From positions 60,000,881-60,064,880 of the forward strand of contig CM019063.1 in the NCBI GenBank assembly GCA_009667805.1: a stretch of 64,000 nt of DNA, written 5' to 3'. The DNA is from Leptobrachium leishanense. Taxonomy: Eukaryota > Chordata > Amphibia > Anura > Megophryidae. Positions within the stretch are counted from its first letter, which is position 1; every line of letters begins with the position of its first letter. A program made the translations under genes and the position numbers. The notes below the pieces were generated by a model. That model was not told the DNA's origin. It made no database searches and worked only from the letters and a program-made list of their open reading frames with translations. Of this stretch, positions 13,161-23,662 are shown piece by piece.

Positions 13161-14262
13161 TGTAAAATTTATTTATAAAGTATTTTACCAGGAAGGATAC
13201 ATTGAGATTTCTCTCATTTTTAAGTACATCCTGCCTTCAAGAGCATTGAAATGTTACAGAAATACAAAGTAATAAAATGCAAGATATTAAAAAAACAACA
13301 CAAATATACACAGGGTTATTCAAAGAGATCCGAATTGCTTGAGAAAGGTAACCGAACGCTGAAAATCAGCATTCGGTTACCTTTCTTGGCCATTCGGCTA
13401 TCCAGAGAGCAGGCAATTCGCCAAATCCTGGCGAATTGCCTGAACATACGGTGCCTGTTCGAGGGCAGTGAAATCCCCATGAAAAAGCACTGCTTCAGCT
13501 ATTCAGAGAACACAAAACAGCAGTGAAAGGTTCCCGAAATGCCTTGCCATTCGGTGGTTTCATTCGACAGGTTTATTCAGGAGAATCACATAGGCTTCAA
13601 TGTTAAAAATATTCCCGTTTTTTAATTCAATATCTAATAAACCGTTCATTATAAAATTCTGCAATAAAGAGTCTCTCTATTTATAGATAATTTTTTTTAG
13701 GATATTTTAAGCATTTTTCTGGATTTTTTTTTTAAAAAAAAATTATCAAAAATCGGACTTTTTAAGTTGACTTATTTTTTCTGTAACAGTCCTTTTTATT
13801 ATCATTCCCTGGACCTCATATGTAAATTTCAGACCTTTTCACTCAGTAGTTTCTTTGCAAACAGCGTTTCACTTTTCAATCATTCATGCAAACTGTTTTC
13901 CTAATTTACTCACTTCGCTTTTCTGCGGTGTCGGCTTTTTCCGGCGTCTTCGACGGGTTAATCCAGATGTTTTTGCAGGTTTTTGGCGTGCATTCGCCGG
14001 GTTTTGCGGTTAGTTTTCGTTGGGTTTGCGGTAGCTTTTCCCTGCAATTCGGGGACCCTGTGACGCTTGCTGAATACGCCGTAGGGCGCCGAAATGGGAT
14101 CGGCAAAAGGAACCGAATTGAAGAGAACGAAAAGTCACCGAACGTGCGGTGACTTTTCGAATCTCTTTGAATTACCCTGACAGATTATCACAGAAAATAA
14201 ATATGTAAGTAAAATAGTCATTGTATTATATGTTGACAAGTGCATTCCGCAATAAATAAATT
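13161..14262 (-). mobile_element. LINE 3' end (same family as 32.5 kb), interrupted by a MITE
   Basis: The minus-strand 3' tail begins on the plus strand at TTTATAAAGTATTTTACCAG with GGAAGGATACATTGAGATTT. The sequence follows the copy at 32488-32720 up to ACAAATATACA at 13310. It then jumps over the element at 13311-14179 and continues at ACAGATTATCACAGAAAATA to about 14262. Only the 3' UTR is present. Confidence 0.8.
13311..14179 (+). mobile_element. CAGGGTTAT-family element, copy 3, inserted in a LINE 3' UTR
   Basis: CAGGGTTATTCAAAGAGATC to CTCTTTGAATTACCCTG, 869 bp. The uninterrupted LINE at 32.6 kb reads AAATATACAGATTAAC where this copy reads AAATATACA, element, ACAGATTAT. The insertion therefore duplicated ACA, a 3-bp target site. 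Confidence 0.9.
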
Positions 14263-14865
14263 GTCTTCAGCTTTTGGGGTTTATTTCCGTCGCGCCGTGT
14301 TGCATTTGCTCCCATCTCTCTATCATAGTCTCCTTGCAGGTCTCTGGGAGTCTGAAATAAATGTGTTTAAATGCCCACGCTTCAGCAAATATTATTTTCA
14401 AGAAACAGACAGACTGATTTAACGTACCACGGCGAAAGTGACCTGGGTTCAACACTTCCTAAGTATGTTGCTGGTATTCTATGTATTACACAGCTTATAT
14501 AGATTTTCTTTTACTTCTCCACATACGTGTGATGTATCTCGTAGATTCATGAGGAATGTTTCAGCAAAGTTGTATGTTCTCATCCACTTACAAAGTCTAG
14601 ACATCAGTATATCTACCTGTTGTTAATCCTTGGACTATGGCTGTATTTATACATGGTTTGCGTAATGAGCTTTCCTTCAGTTTCTTCTTGTTACACAACT
14701 GGAAATGCGAGTTAAGAAGCTTAGGAAGTGACAGCGCAATCAAAACATTTAAATGACTTATATTTTTATTTCTTTTTTTCTTATTGTGTGAATGTATTTC
14801 TGTGTTCCCTATTTAAGTGAAAATGTAATAAAATATAAGGAACATCCACTTCTTGCCTGTCTTTA
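14263..14865. other. Unassigned sequence
   Basis: AT-rich DNA in which I recognise no gene or repeat. Confidence 0.5.
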
Positions 14866-15602
14866 GACACCTACTATTACAATCTTCGCGCAAAAACGCT
14901 CGCGCAGCGCGTGAATTTGTGTCCTCGAAGCGTCAAACGTTAACGCGCATAAATCAAAGCTGGTATTACAATCCTCGTGCATTTTTTCATCCATCAAAAA
15001 ATATCGAGCGTAAACCGGACACGGAAAAACACGCGCAGCAACGTTGCGCGCAGAAATCAGTTTGCGGACTGTTTTTTTTTCACATGATTCAGCCAATCGG
15101 AATTAAGAACCACAATTGTCTGACGTCAAGTTTTTGCGCCTGTCAAAGTCAATCTGCGCATATATGCTGTGTCAAAAAAAAAACACGCACAACTTCTCAA
15201 AATTTATTGGTTTGGGTATGTGTAGAATGTGTAACTATACTTTGCTGCGTATTTATTTTTGGGCTGGTGTATTTGGTTTCGGCAGGTTGATAGAATTTGC
15301 CATTAACACCAGCTTTTAGGAGTTGCTAAAATTATGCGCGCAACGGCTGTGCGTTACAAACTGCGCATAGATTGTAATACCATCCACGTACCAGCGCACA
15401 AATGCATTTGCGCTCGCAATGTTAAGTATAGGACGCGCAAAGTACAGTAAACTCGCGCAGCGTTCACCCGCGGTATACATATACGCGCGTTTGTTGCGCT
15501 GACATTGTAATACGACGTTCAGCGCAAAGGGTTTTGCCCCTCGCGTTAATGCGTTTTTGCGCACGCGTTAACGTTTGCGTGAAGAATGTAATAGGGCCCT
15601 AC
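14866..15602. mobile_element. CpG-rich MITE with long subterminal inverted repeats
   Basis: The left end CTACTATTACAATCTTCGCG and the right end (inverted) CCTATTACATTCTTCACGCA are related, and both are followed by AAAACG and GCGCG words. The interior contains dozens of GCG/CGC motifs in otherwise AT-rich surroundings, with TTACAATCCTCGTGC and ATTGTAATACCATCCACGT as internal inverted segments. No transposase. Confidence 0.6.
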
Positions 15603-16364
15603 TTGTCTTAAAATATAATTATGTATAATAATTAAATGAATAATAAATAATTAAAAATAATTTAATAATAAAAATAATTTTATAATGTTGTCTACTCATA
15701 GGGGAGTTTTATTTATGATGTATTAAATTTCTCTCCAGCATACCTGGCCTGGCTATACAAAAGTTGAACCAGGTGTACTGGAATATTTAAATATGCAGTG
15801 TTGTGGGACAGAGCGAATTTCTGGGGTGTCTTGAGGTCAGATTCGAAAATGGCTGAGCTAACACATTTGAACAACATAATATCAAATTTTTCATCACCAT
15901 GAGAACAACAAATAACACAGCCTTGCTTCCAAACTGTTCATAATGATATTATAACATTCATAAAGTCGTGAGATAGTTTGGGACAAGTTTGAGATGGATG
16001 ATATATTGGATGCAAAAAATAAGTTGACGAAGATTATTAATAAGACTTTGGGGAACAGATGGAGATCTAAAGAATGGATTTCACGTATGAATGTGGCAAT
16101 AAAGTAACAATTAGTAATAATTGTGCAGACCACATTCTTGTATAACGTGTTGCAGCTCAAAAGTATTCTTGCAGAAAGGCAGAACCAAGAAGAACTTGAA
16201 GTGTGAGGTCAACCGTATAGCATGGGTGCATCAACCAATGGCAATGCTAAATCAAATAGGATAAATGATAAAAATAAATATAAAAATAAGCTGGTACAAC
16301 ATACAATCTTTCTGTAATGTTATGACTCGGAGCCAGTGTGACATTAGGTCATACCCAACTACCC
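15603..16364. other. AT-rich unassigned sequence
   Basis: AAATAAT-rich low-complexity DNA at 15610-15700, then sequence without recognisable features. Confidence 0.5.
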
Positions 16365-16378
16365 ATTGGCTTATCAAA

Positions 16379-16875
16379 TACACACGGAGACTTCAGCACC
16401 TTGTAGTTGTATAGATGTGCATGGGAACCAACTTGATGTGGAACATAGCTTTGTCCTCACCAGATGATGAAACAATCCAATTAAAATAGGATTTTTATTG
16501 TAAATAAAATATCATAAAATAATGGTAAAAGTCTGACTCGTTTCGTCTATTACTAGACAAGGGCTATAGTAATATATTATATATATCTAGTAAGATATGA
16601 TATTTGACTGATCACACATTACATTACTATTGCCCTTGAAAAAGTCTAGTAATAGGCGAAACGCGTCGGGCTTTTACCATTATTTTATGATATTTTATTT
16701 ACAATAAAAATCCTATTTTAATTGGATTGTTTCATCATTCCTGACTGGTGAGAAAAAGCTATATTCCACATCGAGTTGGTTCCCATGCACATCTATACAA
16801 CTACCAGGTGCTGAAGTCTCCGTGTGTATCTGATATTTGTTTTTGGAGCGGTGCACCTTCTTTTGTTTTTTGTCA
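16379..16875. mobile_element. Foldback element 1 (hammerhead-bearing, Penelope-like)
   Basis: Inverted arms at 16379-16565 and about 16632-16826 share GGTTCCCATGCACATCTATA, GATTGTTTCATCAT and TAAAATAGGATTTTTATTG with their reverse complements. The whole element is bounded by a perfect 14-bp direct repeat, ATTGGCTTATCAAA, at 16365-16378 and 16876-16889. Beyond the right arm is a one-sided ~50-base tail with GGAGCGGTGCACCTTCTTTT. Both arms carry hammerhead-type sequence oriented outward. A palindromic body, a one-sided tail and a long target duplication are unlike cut-and-paste MITEs. Inverted arrangements of hammerhead-containing terminal repeats are known in Penelope-like retroelements, so that is my inference. 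There is no reading frame. Confidence 0.65.
16632..16671 (+). ncRNA. Decayed hammerhead ribozyme motif
   Basis: Stem I GCCC/GGGC encloses a core region TTGAAAA, a stem II GTCT..AGGC, and GAAACGCGTC with the self-complementary ACGCGT that forms a very short stem III. The core should read CTGANGA, so C and G of the catalytic core are both substituted, and cleavage is not expected. The left arm has the related GAAACGAGTC on the minus strand (16531-16565) with most of the CTGANGA segment deleted. Confidence 0.6.
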
Positions 16876-16889
16876 ATTGGCTTATCAAA

Positions 16890-18317
16890 GCTGATGAAAT
16901 TTTGAGTGTTAAGATAGATCAAGAGATCTGGGTCGATCAAAGTGTAGCCAACAGAAATAAATTAGGCTAACAAAGCACAGTCAATTAGTGTATATATAGT
17001 ATTTACATATATTAGAAAGGATGCCCTGAGATGGAAAATAACTGGGTTTGAGTTGTTTGCACAACAAATAAAAAAGAAAATTCAGACCCCTAACGATTTA
17101 GTGTAACTCTGCAATTAATGCAATTTCAATTGTGTGTTTAAGTGTATTATCTGATAATTAATTGGTCAAGAATATATTCTTAAATATACAGAACCAAGAT
17201 TTAATGGAAAATAAATATGAAATTATAAAATAAGACACTTTTCAAACAGAGAGCAGTTTCATAATAGATATAATGAAATATACAAGTGTGAAGATAAATA
17301 GAATATTAAAAGCCCTCGTATGACCAAGGAACTAAATGATTAAAGCCTCGTGCGGTATAATTTAAGTGTTTTAATATGATTTTTTTACGCGTTTCTCTAG
17401 AACTACCTTGACTGTCATTTTACTGAAAATCTAAGCAATCTCATTAAGTCCCGTAAACTCAATTACATCAGACACGGTTTATGCCCAAATGCCTCTAAAT
17501 TCAGGTTTTCATATGAAATCATCAAATTATGCATGAACGATCTAATAAAATTCACGGACATCATAAGCTTAACGATTTATACTTAACTGTAACCTATTAT
17601 GAGAGAAATTGGAAAATAAAAGTGGCTTCTCTGTGTAGCGTTATTCACCAGCTCACTTTAAATATGCACCAATTACGCAGATTAGCTACATTCTTCGTCA
17701 ACTAACCGTACCGCAAGCTCCTATAAAAATCCAATAGGGCGCCAAGACTTGACCAAAGAAATTTGAAGATTCTAGGGAGGCTTTCTAAGAGAAAACTGCA
17801 TTCATGGATGTCATGACTTATTCATTATTGATTATTTCAAATGTCCCCTCTTGTTTTATTTTCAACTTGAATCGACTTTCTAAAAGATACATTGAGCGGT
17901 TTAGCATTAAGACATAAATGGGTCTTTAATCCATTGTAAGTCACTGATGGAGATGTTTTTGTAGGTATAGCAGGAGCCCTTGTATGTTCTGATAAAGGTG
18001 CCCTGTCTGTGTGTTCCCTGAAGGCAATCTAAAAAAATCAACATGTGCTCAAGATGAAAATATTCCCCTATGGAAAATATGGTGTTTCGTAATAAGCATT
18101 GTATCCAAGGATAATACTTTAGTTATTGATTCGGCTTGTATGCAGCTGACATAAGCTCAATATCTAAGTATTATATTAAGCAGATTGGAAGAGGACACCA
18201 AGACGTCTCCAAGGAACATCAGTGGTTATGGAGAATCGTGTTTTTTTTTTTTAATCAATACGATGCTTTACATAGTGATTAAACTAAAAATAATAATTCC
18301 AAAATACAAAAGAATTG
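16890..18317. other. AT-rich unassigned sequence
   Basis: No gene or clear repeat. An isolated ACGCGTTTC at 17388 recalls the hammerhead GAAACGCGT word but lacks the rest of the motif. A T-run lies near 18240. Confidence 0.45.
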
Positions 18318-18325
18318 TTTTAGAG

Positions 18326-18509
18326 CAGTGGTTCCCAACAACGGTCTTCAAGTACCCCTAACAGGCCAGGTTTGCAGGGTATCTGAAGCACAGCACAGGT
18401 GATATGATTTGCTGCTCAGTGATTGCAGGATTCAGTCTGCATTTCCCCAATGTAATCCTTAAAATCTGGCCTGTTAGGGGGACCTGAGTACTAGAGTTGG
18501 GAACCACTG
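18326..18509. mobile_element. 184-bp hAT MITE (CAGTGGTTCCCAAC), copy 1
   Basis: The ends CAGTGGTTCCCAAC and GTTGGGAACCACTG are inverted repeats. The interior has AACAGGCCAGGTTTGCAG and GAAGCACAGCACAGGTGATA. The flanks TTTTAGAG and TTCTAGAG match at 7 of 8 bases, the 8-bp target duplication expected for hAT. A cleaner copy is at 39549-39732 and a partial one at 36086-36242. Confidence 0.85.
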
Positions 18510-18807
18510 TTCTAGAGGACTCTGAGATACCTCATTATTCATGCAGTCTTGAGTATCTAACCAGTATTTTATGTGCATTGTTAAAGTCACCAGAATACAC
18601 CACAACAACATACTGTCTCTCTATTTTGTTGATCATTTCTGTAATGTGTTCATTCAGCAGTTTTCTATAAAGACAGAAATGCAAAATTTCAAATTAAACC
18701 TGGCTACAGAGTTCATTTCCTGTTTCCTGCACAGTGGAATGATGGGACCTTTTCTTGAACTGCAGAGTTTGATGTTCTCCTGGTATCATATGCTCAATGT
18801 ACTCATG

Positions 18808-18988
18808 CAGGGCTATTCAGAAAGAGGTGAAAACCTTGAGAATGAAAGGAGAATTGAAAATTCTAGGTCAAAATAGTCAAACCAGAGAAATTCTCCCATT
18901 TATCTCACTTTCCAAATTGACTATTTGGTCTAGATTGTTCATTCTCCTAGCAATTCTCAAGGTTTTCACCTCTCTCGGAATAGCCCTG
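18808..18988. mobile_element. Short palindromic element with CAGGGYTATTC ends, copy a
   Basis: CAGGGCTATTCAGAAAGAGG to CTCGGAATAGCCCTG, with AATTCTAGGTCAAAATAG inside and its inverted counterpart to the right. It is the most diverged of three short copies (also 29495-29707 and 59452-59663) sharing terminal bases with the longer CAGGGTTAT family. Confidence 0.75.
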
Positions 18989-19286
18989 TTGGCTTTTTTT
19001 TCAGTAACTGTCACTCATCTTTGATCATTGTGATGTGATTTCAAAATAACGGACGCCTCTACAAACAAACGTCGCCCAAAGTGTATGATCCATGTACTGA
19101 TCCACCAAATATAAGTGAATGGGGGGGGGGGGTAATATGTATCTGTTCCCACCTGCATCAAGAATGTGTTTTTTTTGGTTTTATATGTTTTCGTATGACA
19201 CATACACTTTTAATTTGAACAATTTCCTGTCAAAGGCTGCCATGAATGAATAGGTATTTTAATTTGTGAAATGAAAATTGTTATCA

Positions 19287-19756
19287 GGACTCAGAATTTC
19301 AAGTCCCAAGCTGCTAACCAGGCCGTAAGAGTTACTCGCCACCAGTTTCTCAACCTAACCCTACCCAGCCCTTAACTCTGCCCCTAAACACCCCCCTTAA
19401 CTTATCTTATGAAATTACACTATTCTAAATAAAATCTTTAACAAAGTTACAAAAATAACATTAATACCCAGACATCAGACCCCAGATACATGTATAGCTG
19501 GTCATCAGAGCCCAGTGTGAGCAGAGCGAGGAGGCAGGGAAGCACCCCCCTGCCAGTGACCGAAACAAGTTGGGTCAGGTTAGGCAGCTGATCCCTGCCA
19601 CTGTGCAGCCTGGGGAAGGGGGGGCTGCACTGTGGCACTGCCGGAAAAAGCAGCACAAAATAATTTATTGTGCTGCCTGCATGTGCATTTCCACTCGCCC
19701 TCACTTAATTTCCGCTCGCCAAATACGAGCAGGCGAGTGGAAACTTTGAGCCCTGT
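19287..19756. mobile_element. Probable non-autonomous hAT element
   Basis: The left end CAGGACTCAGAATTTCAAGT and the right end, inverted CAGGGCTCAAAGTTTCCACT, agree in CAGGRCTCARARTTTC. The interior is single-copy in this window. The flanks (ATTGTTAT and TTATTATT) are too simple to prove a duplication. Just upstream, at 19121-19132, is a run of 12 G. Confidence 0.5.
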
Positions 19757-19912
19757 TATTATTATTATTATTCTTTATTTATAAAGCGCCAGCATATTCC
19801 GCAGTGCTGTAAAATGGGTATAATATAGACAAGGCTACAATACATTGACCAACATTTGACAAACCAGTACAGGAGGAAACGAGGGCCCTATTCCCGTGGG
19901 AACTCACTATCT
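19757..19912 (-). mobile_element. L2-tail SINE-like element, second copy
   Basis: (ATT)n, then TATAAAGCGCCAGCATATTCCG, then AGGAAACGAGGGCCCTATTC, as at 787-946. Confidence 0.6.
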
Positions 19913-20822
19913 AGAAGAATATTGTGATTTACCTCATTCTAAAGCTACTACAAGACTTCTCTTTGAATATGCAGTGATGATGTGAGCACACATTTTTATG
20001 AACAATATTATGGAACTGGCAAAATTTAAGGAAAACTGATTTCTCCTCATAATGAGTTTGTGCAGCTGCCTGAACAGCTATGGATTATGTTGTTTCTCAC
20101 TTGACTACATGAAGGGGGTTATTCAGAGAGCACCGAAATGTTGCTGACATTTTTGGTGCTCTCTCGTTCTCCGCACTTCCCTGCACTTCTGGGAATCAAA
20201 GTTTCCCACCCTGCGGTGAATTCAGCATTCACTGAAGGGTCCCCGGAGTGCAGGGAATACCTGTCAAAAACCTGTTGAACAGCCGCCAAAACAACCCACG
20301 CGAAAACCCACCGGAACCACCACAAAATACACGCCGAACACTTCGGAAAAAGCCAACAAGCTGATGAACATGGTAAAAAAAAAAAAGATTTGGAAGTGTG
20401 GAAATTGAAACCTTGTTTCAAAAACAAAGTTTTGTAGAAAAAAACTAATCAACGGAAATGGCTGGAATTTACATATAAAACCCTATGAATAATAATATAT
20501 TGCTGAAAAACATCCCCAAAATGCCTAAAAGATCCTAAAAATTCAATAAATGAAGAGACTTTTTACTGCAGATTAAAATAATAAATGGTTTAATAGATAT
20601 TGAATAAAAACAGGAATATTTTTAACCTATGGGATTCACCTGAGTAAACCTGCCGAATGAAAACACCGAACAAAAAGGAAGACCGTGAAGCGCCCTCAGG
20701 AATAATGGATAATCATATACGCTACACGTCGTATATGGAGGTTCCTCTAAAAACCTGAAAATATTCAGAATAAGCCATCAACGGAGCGCCAGTTACAACT
20801 GGTATATATGATTAAACACTAT

Positions 20823-21054
20823 GGGCCGTATTACATACTTGGTGCTAACTTAACCAGAGCAGTTGTAAACTTAAAACCATATTACATAGTTGGTGCTAAC
20901 TTAACCAGAGCTGTTGTAAACTTAAAACCTCCATAGGCTATAATGGCTCTGGGAAGTTTACAACAGCTCTGGTTAAGTTAGCACCAACTATGTAATATGG
21001 TTTTAAGTTTACAACTGCTCTGGTTAAGTTAGCACCAAGTATGTAATATGGCCC
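20823..21054. mobile_element. MITE inserted in a MITE of the same palindromic family
   Basis: The outer arms 20823-20876 (GGGCCGTATTACATACTTGG...) and 21001-21054 (...GTATGTAATATGGCCC) form a nearly perfect inverted repeat. Between them lies a complete second copy, CCATATTACATAGTTGGTGC to CAACTATGTAATATGG, at 20877-21000. The matching arm of the foldback near 24145 lacks the element and shows ACTATACATG where this side has ACTAT, element, TATACATG, so the duplication is TAT. Confidence 0.85.
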
Positions 21055-21436
21055 TATACATGTCCATCTGTGTTTCTTCTGAATTCTCCCAGAATCCACT
21101 CTTTACAGTGTATAAACGTCTCTACTAAAGAGGAGAAAAAAACACAAATAGCGCAATATGTAGATTCAGATGTGTAGAAGAAATAGGAAACAGTTATCCA
21201 ACTCACATATTTCTGAGCCTGACCTAGGCCTGACCAAAGCACTCCCCTAGTGCAACACCGTTAAAGTGTAATGGAAGTGGATATGTATAAATGTCACACT
21301 CACATGTTAATGAGCCGCACTTGGCTCCAAGATGGCGCATAAGAATTGTAAGACAATTCCGAAAACCTTCTTTAGAAATATGTACTAGGAAGCAGCAGTA
21401 ATATAAAATAAATTTAATACATAATTAAAATAATAT

Positions 21437-21478
21437 TACCAGAACGCGTTTCGCTCCTCAGAGCTTCTTCAGCTGGTA
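21437..21478 (-). ncRNA. Hammerhead ribozyme with intact core (foldback element 2, left arm)
   Basis: Self-cleaving RNA motif. On the minus strand the order is stem I TACCAG, core CTGAAGA (fits CTGANGA), stem II AGCTC..GAGC with a TGAG loop, core GAAA, the palindromic ACGCGT as stem III, T at the cleavage position, and stem I CTGGTA. All invariant core bases are present, and both stem I strands pair over 6 bp. A self-complementary stem III this short is known from hammerheads of Penelope-like elements, where two ribozymes are thought to pair as a dimer. The minus strand here reads from the palindrome centre outward. Confidence 0.8.
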
Positions 21479-21984
21479 TCACTAGACTCTTGTCTGCTGC
21501 TCCCTTATATAATGTTTAAAATATCCCTACAAATCATTCATGAATTAATTAACATCAGATTAGAATCATTAAAACAATTGAAACCACATGTAAAACCAAT
21601 AATTACTCTGCCATGTCAACGCATGCGTATCAACGCTGTTTTCTACCGTGATACGCTATTTCCTAACATAATATGCGGAAATATTAATCATAGTAATCCG
21701 CCGTCTCAACGCATGTGCATTAACGCTGTTTTTAATAGACATGTGCATTCGTTTTAGTACTAAAACGATTTAGTCCGAATTTTGGGATAATTTAGTTTTC
21801 GTATGACTCAAGAGAAACGAAACTGCTCAGTACAAAAAACGAAAGAAACTAAAGTAAAATGCATTACATTTTAGTTTCAGTCCTTTTTGTGATATTACAT
21901 TGATGAGTGAAGGAGACCAGCGATGAAGAGCGCAACATCGCAACATCCGAAGTTCTGCACCCTCCACATGCCAATGCAGTAGGA

Positions 21985-22222
21985 TGTTCTATACAGAGAG
22001 GGGCATGAATTAATGCAGGAGGATGTTATATACATTATACAGAGAAAGGTATAAATTGAGGAGGATGTTCTATACAGAGAGCTACATTAATTAATTCAGG
22101 AGGATGTTCTATATATTATACAGAGAGGGGTATTAATTAATGCAGGTGGATGTTGTATACATTATACAGAGAGGGGTATTAATTAATGCAGGAGGATGTT
22201 CTAAACATTATACAGAGAGGAG
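21985..22222 (+). repeat. ~46-bp minisatellite, about 5 units
   Basis: Units contain AATGCAGGAGGATGTTCTAT followed by ACATTATACAGAGAGGGG. It belongs to the surrounding hAT-like element. Confidence 0.8.
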
Positions 22223-22473
22223 CCTTTTTTTTAGCCCTTTAAATCCAGTGGCTGTGAGCGCTGAGATCGGCTGCTTGTTACATTATCTCTCAGTACAATG
22301 GATCAGGCTCAGTTGTTACAGTAACTGACTGTAACAGTGCTCAGAGTTTCAGTAAAACAAGGAAATAATATTGTTCTAACCTCATATATAAAAATATTAT
22401 TTACTAGTTTTACTGAAACTCTGAGCGCTGTGATGAGCAGCAGTCAGTTACTGTAACAGCTTTGCCTGACACG

Positions 22474-22603
22474 GGGCAGTATTACAATGTTGGTGCTAAC
22501 TTAACCAGAGCTGTTGTAAACTGAAAACCTCCATAGGCTATAATGGCTCTGGGAAGTTTACAACAGCTCTGGTTATGTTAGCACCAGCTATGTAATATGG
22601 CCC
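22474..22603. mobile_element. Palindromic MITE (CTAACTTAACCAGAGC family), third copy
   Basis: GGGCAGTATTACAATGTTGG to TATGTAATATGGCCC with arms GGTGCTAACTTAACCAGAGC and GCTCTGGTTATGTTAGCACC around CCTCCATAGGCTATAATGG. Confidence 0.8.
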
Positions 22604-22895
22604 ACATTGTGCTGAGAGTGAGAGATACTGTAACAAGCAGCGATCTCAGCCCTCTGAGGAGCCACTACAATAGTAATTGTATCCACTGGTTTTCGGATGG
22701 ATGAAATTAGTTTTCATACTAAAGAACTGAAAACGAATTTCTTTAGCAACTAAATAAATTGCATTTTAGGATTAATCCATTAGTTCAAAACGAAATTTTG
22801 TGCTGTGCACATGTCTAGTTTTTAATGTGATACGCTATTTCCTACCATGATATGCGGAAACATTAACCATATTATTATAAAGGGTCCGCATTCAG

Positions 22896-23293
22896 TCCAC
22901 CATCTTAGCGTACAAACCTCCCATAATGCGCATATGCATCTGCGCAGCCCTTAACACACCGTGTGCCTCATTTAATCCGCCATCTTGGCGTCCAAAATTC
23001 CCATTAAGGTGGATATGCGCCTGCGCACCACAGTACATGCGCATCATATATTGCGCATCGAAACTAAGTTCGAACATAGATGTGGCCCCTTTTATACCAT
23101 AACAGCGCATGCGCACCCTCATCACCCTCATGCTGTGATGGAGAGTGATGAGGGTGCGCATGTGCTGTTAAAGTATAATAGGAGCCGCATCTATGTTCGA
23201 ACTTAGTTTCGATGCGCAATATATGATGCTCATGTACTGTGGTGCGCAGGCGCATATGCGCATTATGGGAGGTTTGTACGCTAAGATGGCGGA
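22896..23293. promoter_or_regulatory. Candidate bidirectional promoter at the palindrome centre
   Basis: CpG-containing sequence at the centre of foldback element 2. It has an NRF1-like palindrome GCGCATGCGC at 23105-23114 and YY1-like motifs (CCGCCATCTTGGCG at 22977, AAGATGGCGGA near 23283, and CCACCATCTTAGCG near 22896). Further YY1-like copies lie outward in both arms (about 21328, 23482 and 23762). Both arms would be transcribed outward from here, toward their ribozymes. The motifs are seen; promoter activity is inferred. Confidence 0.4.
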
Positions 23294-23620
23294 CTGAATG
23301 CAGACCCTTTATTATAATATGGTTAATGTTTCCGCATATCATGGTAGGAAATAGCGTATCGCGTTAAAAACAGCGTTGATGCGCATGCGTTGAGACGGCG
23401 GATTACTATGTTTAATATTTCCCCATATTATGTTAGGAAATAGCGTATCACGGTAGAAAACAGCATTGATACGCATGCGTTGAGATGGCGGAGTAATTAT
23501 TGGTTTTACATGTGGTTTCAATTGTTTTAATGATTTTAACCTGATGTTAATTAATTCATGAATGATTTGTTTGGATATTTTAAACATTATATAAAGGAGC
23601 AGCAGACAAGAGACTAATGA

Positions 23621-23662
23621 TACCAGCTGAAGAAGCTCTGAGGAGCAAAACGCGTTCTGGTA
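23621..23662 (+). ncRNA. Hammerhead ribozyme, right arm, one core substitution
   Basis: The same 42-base motif as at 21437-21478, read on the plus strand: TACCAG, CTGAAGA, stem II AGCTC..GAGC, AAAACGCGTT, CTGGTA. The first base of the GAAA core is A instead of G at 23647, which should abolish cleavage. The rest, including stem I, is identical to the left-arm copy. Confidence 0.75.

Larger units (their letters stand above)
21736..22817. mobile_element. hAT-like foldback element (TAGACATGTGC ends)
   Basis: TAGACATGTGCATTCG to TGCACATGTCTA, flanked by perfect 8-bp duplications GTTTTTAA at 21728-21735 and 22818-22825. The opposite foldback arm near 23362 carries the uninterrupted site with a single TTAAAAAC. 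Inside are a ~46-bp minisatellite, inverted segments (GAGATCGGCTGCTTGTTACA and TGTAACAAGCAGCGATCTC), and a palindromic MITE at 22474-22603. No transposase. The 8-bp duplication supports hAT mobilisation. Confidence 0.9.
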
